A stretch of 37,913 bases of DNA from Zygnema cylindricum (lineage: Eukaryota > Streptophyta > Zygnematophyceae > Zygnematales > Zygnemataceae), in assembly GCA_037447655.1 (NCBI GenBank), contig JBBHKE010002948.1, forward strand, positions 1-37,913, in the 5' to 3' direction. Below are positions 30,501-37,913 of this stretch, one piece after another. Positions within the stretch are counted from its first letter, which is position 1. Each line of letters opens with the position of its first letter. The notes under the pieces are model-generated. The model ran no database searches and was not told the DNA's origin. It was given only the letters and a program-made list of their open reading frames with translations. Both the position numbers and the translations under genes were made by a program.

Positions 30501-33500
30501 TCCGAGAGGTCTTGCAAAGGTTTTCAGAGAGCACTTATAAAAAAGAAGTGGTAAAACATCTGGAAGAGTTGAAAGGGATGATGGACATTTGGCAGAGGAG
30601 GGAGCCGGTTTCAAGTGGTGGATATCGGGGAGTTTTTGTTAGTTTTGAGCTTATTTTAAGGCACGTTCGTATGAAAGTTCGTCAAGAAGAAAAACGTTTG
30701 GAAAGGGAGTCGGAGCGGTTGAGAAGAGCTACTCTTTTTCCAACCAGTAAAATTCAATTATGTCATTTGGGACCTTTTATTATTTCAGTAACCATTGACT
30801 GATTTTCAAGTTTAATATCAAATTTTTGTATGGTATGCTTGAAATACATCCAGAATGAGTTTTAACATTACAAGGTTCATGAAACAATTATTTAGCAGCA
30901 TAATGTTTCTTGTTTTTTCTTGATTTCTCTACATGCCTTGCAAAAGGTGCAATGGTTATGATTTTTTTTTATGCCGAGAAACAGTACTTGTCCTTTATAT
31001 TGTCTAAAATGATTCGACATCCAGGAGTTTATTTTACGGTAATATACCTTATTGTTTTTCTTTATGATCTCTATTTTGCATGGAGTCAACATTCTCAACA
31101 TGCATGATATATGCGTGTCTACAGAAAACCTGACAAAATTTGTGCTGGTTAAAGTCGTCAATTATTTGCTTAAGGCATCTAAATGTAAGTTATTTGACAG
31201 GAATGGCAAGTGACAAGCAAGTGATAAGCAGAAGATATCTTCGTTTCTGGATGATTTCGTGCCATATTGTACATCGACTGGAAAACATAAGCTAAAGACC
31301 GGGAAACATAATCTCTGTTGGTAGTATTTTGGGGATACTTGAATTATTTTACAGGTGCTGCCAAAGGAATTTCCGCGGATGAGGTTTTGGATGGACCCGG
31401 AGAACTCAGTTTGCAAGGAGTTCGACGAAACGATAATGACTTCGAAACGATTTCTGAGGTTATCGCTTTGCTTTAGTTTTCTTCTTGTTTTTTTTATCAT
31501 AAAGACTATGAAAAGTGCCATGTAAATTTTCCTTAAGAGTATTGCATTTCAACCAAAACTTTATGGTAGTGTAGTCATTACATCAGTTTTCCTGTTGGGA
31601 ACAGGAAGTGAGAAGGCTTCAACACTAGTTTTGAAGTTGGAAGGAGACAAGTGGCAAGTCTTGTGAGGGTGACATATTTTTCAATCTTTTGACTGTCTTA
31701 TTTTAGTAGCATAGGACTCTTCCAATCTTTTTGTTTCATTGTTTTGGGAGGATCCAGATTTGGATGGATCTTTCTATTGCTAATACTTTTGAAACTCATG
31801 TTTAATTTTTTTTGTTCTTTTTGACTCAGGTTTTACTGGAATAATATGCCTTATTTTGTATTACTCAATTCTCGATTTTGTTTAAATCATAACATTGACA
31901 GCATCCTTTTGTTCTAATCATATATGTTTTAATGGATCTACAAAAGACATGTCACAATTTGAATGGAATTTATCCTCGTTGATGAAATGATTTTACTGAT
32001 CACATTTGCCTATTTACTTGTGTTAATTAGTATGCCGATATGAGGTCTGTTTATTAATTATGGTTTTTTTATTTTTAAATAAATCAGATCCAGGTTGCAC
32101 CCACTTCAGAAGAAGTATTGAGTACCCAAGCTCCTTTTCTCCCGAGAAATGATCCTCGCTCTCCCCATCACCTTCCAGAAGGATCTGTAGGAAGGCATAT
32201 AGACATTCAATTTCGACTCTTACGTCACGATCTAATAGCTCCACTATGGGAGAAAATTCTTGTCTTTAATGCCCTTCGTGGGTCAATTCCGGAACCAACA
32301 ACTGGGAACAACGACAGAGGGAGAGCAAAGACAGGAATACGACTAAGTCACAGTCAAGTTTCTGCATATCTTCTGTCAGACGGAGCTCCTTTAGGAGTGA
32401 ATATTACAAGTGATGGAGTGGATCTATTCCTTTTTAGGAATGTACGTTGTGATGGTTTTGAAGTGAATCCAAAAAATGGTGCTCATTATCTTCTGTCTTT
32501 CGACGATACAGCTCGGGAGCCCGATTATCGAGAAAGGTAAGCTAAGGTTCTTACTCTTAACAAAAAAAATTGGGTGAAAATTCACATTCGGAAGGTATTC
32601 ACTAGTCATTTACTAGTGAGACTAGTGTGTTATGTTATGAAAACTGGTTCTGCCATCTTGAGGTTTCAGTGTGATTTCTTGGCGAGTTAAGGTTTAATTG
32701 CAAGGTTTGCTCTCGTAGGACCATTGGTGTCTCTTTGGTTCAGTCACTTCTTCTTCTTCTTCTTCTTCTCTTTTCTTCTTTTTTCTTGGGAACTGTTTGA
32801 AGGGAAGCTGAACATTTTGCAGAGTTGGTTTAAAGGCACCTAGAAAATAGTTTTTTACAGTTGTTTACTTTAATTCGCCAATGATTGAGTTACCCAACCG
32901 ACTGTTGTCTAAATCAATTGAAAGAAGAGATTAAAAGTGCAAGCTAAACGAAGTTTTAGCACTTCAATTGTATGTGATTAGTGTTATTGAAAACACTTCT
33001 GGTTCCGTGAATAGCAGGCCTTCGGAATTTAGAGTTTGTGCAATCTGGAAGTGGAAATTGAACACTAAATGTTTTTTGATAATTTCTTCTAGCACTGACG
33101 TTTTGTATCTATATCTGCCGTTTTTTTTTTATGTGGGTCTCTTTCAATCGACTCGTCGTCTTTTCTGTCTCAAAATGATTGGCTTTTTCCCACATGAATG
33201 ATATTTCATTTTCCTCTTTTCCCTTCTCTTTTGTATTTTCAGAGTGAACCACTGGACGACCACTCGGAGACTTCAGTTAGATTCTCTCATATGTGTCACA
33301 TTTCGACCTCGAAAACAAAATGCAGAAAATATCAGACCAGCTTTGGACTCTGGAGACGCTTCAGGATCAAAAAATCCTCAATCAACACCAATTATAGTAT
33401 TTGCAACAGTTACTCGACGAGATCCAAATCTATTGGCGCCGTATTATGGTCGCCCTGTCATAGGTGTGACACCTTGTCACAAAAGCTCCTATAGTGAGGT

Positions 33501-36500
33501 GCTAATGAATGCTTTACGAGAAGGAGTTGTTTCAGAAATTGAAATGTTAATGATGGAGGCTTCTGCAAGTTTTTTCGCTTATGAACCAATCTTAAAAGCT
33601 CTCCAAAATTTATCAGAAATGAGTTTGCCTTTCGCACGTTACATTTGTCGAAGTCCAAAGGGAGAGGAGAAAGTATCCAGTGTCGCAATTCCAGGATATG
33701 TGACAGGAGGCACAAGGTGAGAATAGCCTCATTTTGAGTGATTTGTTTTTTCTACAACTCTTAATAATTGAGTTTCTAAGGTTTTGTGTGGTAGTTTTTC
33801 CATTTACTTACCTGATGTGTGTCTGGACCTTTATGTGTGTGTGCAAAAAGCCAAAATTGGTATGGAAAGAGTTAAGACAGTTTTGGCTTTCCTTCCGAAA
33901 ACTGTAATTGAAAAAAAAATGATCTCTGTAGGGAAGAAAAAGTGAAAAAACAGAAGCAAAAATGTTTGCACTTGTTTGTTTCACACAGATTTGGGCTCCA
34001 TTATTTCTATATGGAATGAATTTCAGTTAGACTCTTAACTCAAAAATATGAACAAATATTTACTTTACTTCTTGTTGTGGTGTCAAGCCTGCAATGGCAA
34101 AAGTCAAACTGTCTGGTGTTTTTAGGTTCTTCAAACCCTTTGTTTGACTGTTCTAAAAATGTGTTTAAAGCTCAATTCTTTATTACCATCTTTGCAAAAA
34201 AAAAAAAACTTCTCTATCAATTTAACTCACCCTTGAAAAACAAGTCAAATTCAGCTTGTTATCCACTGCCGTTTTCGACCACACATTTTTCTTGAAATAT
34301 GTTTTGAAACCTTTTTTTTTTCGGACACTCTTGGACAATCCTCATTATTCATTACGTGGAAAATTCACCAAAAGATGCTAAAAATTGCAAAACTCGGAAA
34401 CTTGAACCGTTTGAATTGGCTCGAGTTGTCAAAGATACCCTGTGATTCTAATAAATTTTATGTTTTATGACTACCTTTTTTCAGATATGATCTATCACCC
34501 CTTGCTACACTTTCTAAAAAAGATAGATTTGTCAAAGAAAAACTGCTCCATATCCAAAATGTTCCCATTGGAGAAAGGGATTCATTTCCTTTTGAAGACT
34601 TGCAGAAACTTTCCACTCTTGATACAGCCCAGTTGGAGGCTCTCCATGCAGCTTTGACACAAGAAATAGTGTTGATACAAGGTCCTCCAGGAACTGGGAA
34701 GGTGACTTTTTTTTCAAAACCACTTACCTTAAAAGTAGAAAATGTCTGTTTCGGTTCCACATGGAAGTTTGAATTTTCAAATGGATGATTGTGAACCTGG
34801 AAAATATTTTGTTGAAGTCCTGAAGATTTCATACTGGAGAACTTGTAAGCCAAAGGTTTTTTTAAATTGGAATCTCGACCTTATCGATTTTATCATGCAC
34901 ACTAAAGTCAGAGGAGGAATTTCAAGGTCATGAAATACTATTCTTTCTAATCTTTATTTCTTTCATTTTTTTTTCTTTGCAGACATTTTTGGGTATCAAA
35001 ATTGTTCAGCTTCTTCTCCATAACTCAGCTGGACCACAGAAAGGCTTTTTTAGAGTGGTGGAATCGCCAGGAAAACCCCATTTGGGCCCAATTTTATGTG
35101 TGTGTTTTACTAATCATGCATTGGACCAATTTCTGGAGGGTCTAATTGCTCATGGAATTACCAATGTAAGAGAAAGTGGTTGTAGTTTTTTTCACTTCCT
35201 AAAGTAATGGCATTCTCGTTTATTTTATCGTGTTTTAAAATAATTTTTATTGTCAAATTCGATTTTTGTTTTGAATCAATAACCAATTTTTACACGAACA
35301 TATGGTGGTACAATGCTCACCACTAGTAGAGTGGAAATGAGTCAATTTAATTTGAAATGATGTCTCGACTGTTTCAAATGTTTTGTTTTATATAACCAAT
35401 ATGAACTTCAGGGGTGTGTTAACAAAGTCAGAAATATGAGACGTGAATATGTCTAGATGCTTATTAGTACAAAGTTCATCATCGTCACTGGGGTTTACAT
35501 TGTAAACCGAGTCAAAATGGTGGTTTTTTTAAAGGTACGTATGCTTTGTTTATTCTGAATAAACACAAGTAAAAACAAAGTAAGCGGAAAAATGATGGTC
35601 AAAATATTTGTTTTCTTGTCAGGTTGTTCGAGTTGGCGGTCGAAGCCGAAGTACTATTTTGGAACCTCACCATTTAAATGCTATAACTCGACAAGAGTCA
35701 AAAGAACTTAAATCTCCGCGTGAGTTTTTATTACCTCCTGCCCCCCCCTTTTTTGTTTACTCTCAGCTTTCATTGTCTTTTTGTTGCGTATCTTTTCACT
35801 TTTGGATATTCGATTTTGGTTTTCGGGGATTGTCATAACCCAGAATACGTTAAAGTGTATGTTATAAATACGAGTAAATAACAAGATCTTTGTGCTGAAT
35901 TTAAAATGCTTTTGTACCCAAGTTTACTTTCTGTGAGTACCAGAAAAACAAACTTTTGAAGTGTTTGATTTTGTCTTATTTCAAAGCTTACAAGTTATAT
36001 TAGTTTGACCCACTGCCGTTAACTGTAAATCCTTCATGTTTTGCTGGTTTTCTTCTCAACTCTCTTCAATAATTGAACATTTAATAATGTCAAATGAAAG
36101 TGTGGCATACAGTATTTAATTCTTTGTTTTGTAAACATTTAGATCATCGATGGCGAGAATTCACGTGTTTTAAAAGAATGGAGATTCTTGAGAATAAGAT
36201 AAAGGGGCATATAGCCCTTTTGGCAAGAGATGAGATCTTTCAACTTTCTTGGACTGAAGTACGAGTTTTTCTTCAGTTGAAATACCCGAGATTTTTTGAA
36301 TCTCTTGTGGGAGATTCCGTATACACCAATGAAGATGATCAGGTCATTTGCCCTTCCCCCTTCTTCCTCTCCTCCTCTCTCTCCTTCAATTCTCCCTCTC
36401 ACCCACTTTTCTTTACCTCCAATTATGCCTAGTAATTGAAGAGCATCAGGTGGCTACCCTCTCCACTTCTCTTTTATCTCTCTCGTACTCCATTTATTCT

Positions 36501-37439
36501 CTGGTTGCTTCTTTGGCCTTCTCTCCCTCGCCCCTTCTTCTTTCACATCTCTTTCCCTCTCTTTCCCTCTATGTATAATAACAAGAATGATTGGTGGCTG
36601 ATCTTTCCCACTCCCTCTCTCTCTCCTTTTCCATCACTTTCTCCCATCTCTTCACTAGCTGAGGGAAACAATTACCTGTGTGAAATAACCTTCTTTGAAA
36701 CTTTGAATACCTGCATTAGTGGTGAGCTATAGTAATTGCAAGTACTAATTTCGTGCAATTTTAGTCATGTAATGTTTTATATTGAAGCAGTTATTAGTCA
36801 AACTTCATCAATCCCATCTCAGGAGAATACATTGATAAGTGAAAGAAATTAACGTTTAATCTATGTTTAAAGTACATTTGATAAATGGAAGAAATTAAAG
36901 TCTAGCCTATGTTTAAAGTACATTTTGCTTCTTTGCTTTTCAGTGTTCACATGCTTAAATTCCTTGACTACAAGTGACGGTTGAAGATGATGATTGAGAG
37001 AGCTAACGCCTCTTGGTCAAAGATGAATATTATTCGTGGGCCAAAATTTATACTAAGTGGTACGTAAATCAGCTTATTAATACACTATCTTAACAGAAGC
37101 ATGAGTATCGTTATTTTTTAAATGGGTTTTATTTTGTTTCTGACAGGAACTTGGAGGAACCAATTGGTTGAAGTGGATGTCTGGCCACCAATTCCCCATT
37201 TTTACAATGGAAGTTGAGGGAAAATATGGGAAAAGAACAGGAGAAGATGATTCCTGGACAGTGGTAGGAAGAAACCAATGGAAAAGGGGGAAGGTCAAAT
37301 CCATGCATGAAATATACCAAGAGACAAACTTATGGAGACTAAATCAACCAGAAAGACTTATTCTTTTGAAAACTTGGTGGAAATTTTTTGGTGGAACGGG
37401 TTTTAGTGAACTAAAGGCTGACATGGAGGCATATAAAAA
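27370..37439 (+). CDS. ZNFX1-like (NFX1-type zinc finger) SF1 RNA helicase, 5' twelve exons
   Basis: Twelve exons with GT-AG borders join in one frame to give about 1008 codons; the gene continues past the window. The N-terminus is rich in R, G, H and N. Residues about 370-680 match the NFX1/ZNFX1 region before the helicase (VGRHIDIQFRLLRHDLIAPL, then FRPRKQN and FATVTRRDPNLLA and FFAYEPILKAL). Walker A is GPPGTGK at about residues 745-751, and motif Ia is ILCVCFTNHALDQFLEG at about 788-804. Motifs II-VI and the NFX1-type zinc fingers must lie further right. ZNFX1 proteins bind RNA and act in small-RNA inheritance in worms and antiviral sensing in mammals; the role here is inferred from the family only. 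The exon positions are in the entries below. Confidence 0.88.
27841..28011 (+). CDS. Helicase exon 2
   Basis: The acceptor is a CT tract ending CTCTCCAG. The exon reads ANNHGTRGRNEGGSRQVGP and then IRIYLQSNNPFPNQYQ and FIFAMYSCQMS. The donor is CAG-GTGCTT, phase 1. The intron that follows is 1692 bases and holds a CT tract and a minisatellite. Confidence 0.75.
28110..28285 (+). repeat. CT tract in helicase intron 2
   Basis: Nearly pure CT for about 175 bases, 100 bases after the donor and about 1.4 kb before the acceptor, so it is not the polypyrimidine tract of that acceptor. Open frames crossing it are compositional. Confidence 0.9.
28564..28755 (+). repeat. 28 bp minisatellite in helicase intron 2
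   Basis: Seven head-to-tail copies of a 28-base unit that includes ACTGAATGTAATTAGAATCC. One copy lacks two bases, and the last carries a G for A change. Confidence 0.95.
29704..29873 (+). CDS. Helicase exon 3
   Basis: The acceptor is GAGGCAG. The exon reads ELTLLLGDETQYGRQRIES and ends VIVPLLAFITQ. The donor is CAG-GTGAGT, phase 0. Confidence 0.8.
30224..30746 (+). CDS. Helicase exon 4
   Basis: The acceptor is GAATTCCAG. The exon is 523 bases, open throughout: PLFCNNPISTAVNAVLATVH at the start, KWIDVFQPVICYFREVLQR in the middle and a basic, probably coiled-coil end (RQEEKRLERESERLRR). The donor is CCA-GTAAAA, phase 1. Confidence 0.8.
31355..31458 (+). CDS. Helicase exon 5
   Basis: This exon of 104 bases follows TTTTACAG and joins exon 4 as an AGT serine codon, then AAKGISADEVLDGPGELS and NDFETISE. 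The donor is GAG-GTTATC, phase 0. Confidence 0.75.
32088..32536 (+). CDS. Helicase exon 6
   Basis: The acceptor is AAATCAG. It contains FLPRNDPRSPHHLPEGSVG and YL-type residues followed by FRLLRHDLIAPLWEKI, the conserved segment of NFX1-family helicases, and ends LLSFDDTAREPDYRE. The donor is AAG-GTAAGC, phase 2. Confidence 0.85.
33243..33716 (+). CDS. Helicase exon 7
   Basis: The acceptor is TATTTTCAG. It contains RRLQLDSLICVTFRPRKQN, VFATVTRRDPNLLAPYYGR and ASASFFAYEPILKALQNLS with LPFARYI, all in the order known from ZNFX1 proteins. The donor is AAG-GTGAGA, phase 2. Confidence 0.87.
34485..34701 (+). CDS. Helicase exon 8 with Walker A
   Basis: The acceptor is TTTTTTCAG. It ends TLDTAQLEALHAAL and VLIQGPPGTGK, motif Q-like residues and Walker A, with the splice donor AAG-GTGACT right after the lysine codon. 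The threonine of GKT begins exon 9. Confidence 0.92.
34983..35165 (+). CDS. Helicase exon 9 with motif Ia
   Basis: The acceptor is TTTCTTTGCAG. It reads TFLGIKIVQLLLHN and ILCVCFTNHALDQFLEGL. The donor is AAT-GTAAGA, phase 0. Confidence 0.9.
35623..35719 (+). CDS. Helicase exon 10
   Basis: The acceptor is CTTGTCAG. It reads VVRVGGRSRSTILEPHHLN, the conserved R-x-G-x-R segment after motif Ia. The donor is CGC-GTGAGT, phase 1. Confidence 0.85.
36143..36342 (+). CDS. Helicase exon 11
   Basis: The acceptor is AACATTTAG. It reads HRWREFTCFKRMEILENKIK and LSWTEVRVFLQLKYPRFFES, part of the insert between motifs Ia and II. The donor GTCATT is weak but the phase (0) fits both neighbours. Confidence 0.7.
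36350..36650 (+). repeat. CT-rich tract in helicase intron 11
   Basis: CT-rich sequence of about 300 bases begins just after the donor of exon 11 and is interrupted near 36425-36460 and 36580-36600. Confidence 0.85.
37147..37439 (+). CDS. Helicase exon 12
   Basis: The acceptor is TCTGACAG. It contains LWRLNQPERLILLKTWWKFF, the family's W-x-L-x-x-x-x-R-x-x-L-x-x-x-W pattern. The probable donor is AAAAA-GTAAGC; reading on would stop at once at TAA 37441. The next exon is outside the window. Confidence 0.78.
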
Positions 37440-37524
37440 GTAAGCTCCATAAATTCCATTTAAATTTCGAGAGGTTCATATGCTGCAGGAAAGCCGCCCT
37501 CAATTTTTATTCTTAATTTTTATT

Positions 37525-37910
37525 AGGTCCTTTCATTCTCTTTCCAACCCTCTTACCCTCTCTCTCTCTCTCTCTCTCTCTCCCTCTCCCCCTCCTCTCT
37601 CCCTCTCTCCCTCCCTCACTGTCTCCCTCTCTTTCTCTCTCCCCCATACCCCCTCCCACCCTCCGTCTCTCCCTCCTTCCATCCCTCCCTCCCTCCTTTC
37701 CCCCCCTCCCCTCCCCCTCCCCCTTCCCCTTCCCCCATCTCTCTCTCCCTCTCTCCCTCTCTCCCCCCTCCCTCCCTCTCTCTCTCCCCCATCACACCCT
37801 CCCTCCCTCCCTCTCCCGCTCTCTCTCAATATCACCCCCTCTTCCTCTTCTTTCTCTCTCTGCCCTTCCCTCCCCCTCCCTCCCTCCACCCCCCTCCCTC
37901 TCTCTCTCAC
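37525..37910 (+). repeat. CT tract in helicase intron 12
   Basis: About 385 bases of nearly pure CT, running to within a few bases of the window end. The GA frame of 125 codons on the other strand is a product of this composition. Confidence 0.92.
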
Positions 37911-37913
37911 CTT

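Noticed and set aside
37533-37910. 125-codon Arg/Glu/Gly minus-strand frame
   Set aside because: It is the complement of the intron CT tract; pure low complexity.

Overview
Eukaryotic nuclear DNA from a repeat-rich, intron-rich genome. Gene density is low. Two host genes and one unrecognised ORF sit between several generations of nested retroelements and a cluster of small inverted-repeat transposons. The clues to the organism are GT-AG introns with very long CT tracts on the sense strand, an AAT-encoded asparagine run inside a WD40 domain, a neurobeachin-type BEACH protein, an NFX1/ZNFX1-type helicase, and copia elements with a primer binding site of the half-tRNA type. Together these would fit an amoebozoan slime mould of the Physarum type, but a streptophyte alga or another protist is not excluded. 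The species is an inference of low confidence. One 10-N gap (12704-12713) joins a G run to a CT tract, so order across it is not certain.

Layout. 1-5312: a decayed Ty1/copia element on the minus strand (3' LTR start, PPT, RNase H, RT, integrase, protease, gag), whose 5' head is a 688 bp tandem duplication. 5313-7630: two plus-strand copia remnants, A and B, joined inside the gag of A. 7631-12534: a minus-strand RT element with an N-terminal zinc finger and a C-terminal restriction-like endonuclease (LINE-1 here). It is split by two solo LTRs (7714-8715 and 8991-9842), each with a perfect 5 bp target duplication. 12901-13631: the last recognisable exon of a neurobeachin/LRBA-like gene, followed by a diverged copy of its own end and a GA tract. 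15367-18171: a second copy of the RT element (LINE-2), which preserves the empty sites of both solo LTRs. 19478-20704: an unrecognised 408-codon minus-strand ORF. 22753-26660: a cluster of TA-flanked MITEs, some nested. 27370-37439 and beyond: twelve exons of a ZNFX1-like RNA helicase gene on the plus strand, cut off by the window after helicase motif Ia.

Main points of interest. (1) In four related LTRs a gag-like reading frame starts inside the LTR and leaves it in the same phase; where internal sequence survives, it reads through a primer binding site that matches the anticodon arm of initiator tRNA-Met, so the PBS contains an in-frame ATG opposite the CAU anticodon. (2) Paralogous empty sites inside the window prove the boundaries of two solo LTRs and one MITE. 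(3) Tandem duplications have copied the head of one copia element and the 3' coding end of the BEACH gene. (4) Sense-strand CT tracts mark introns, while GA tracts follow stop codons.
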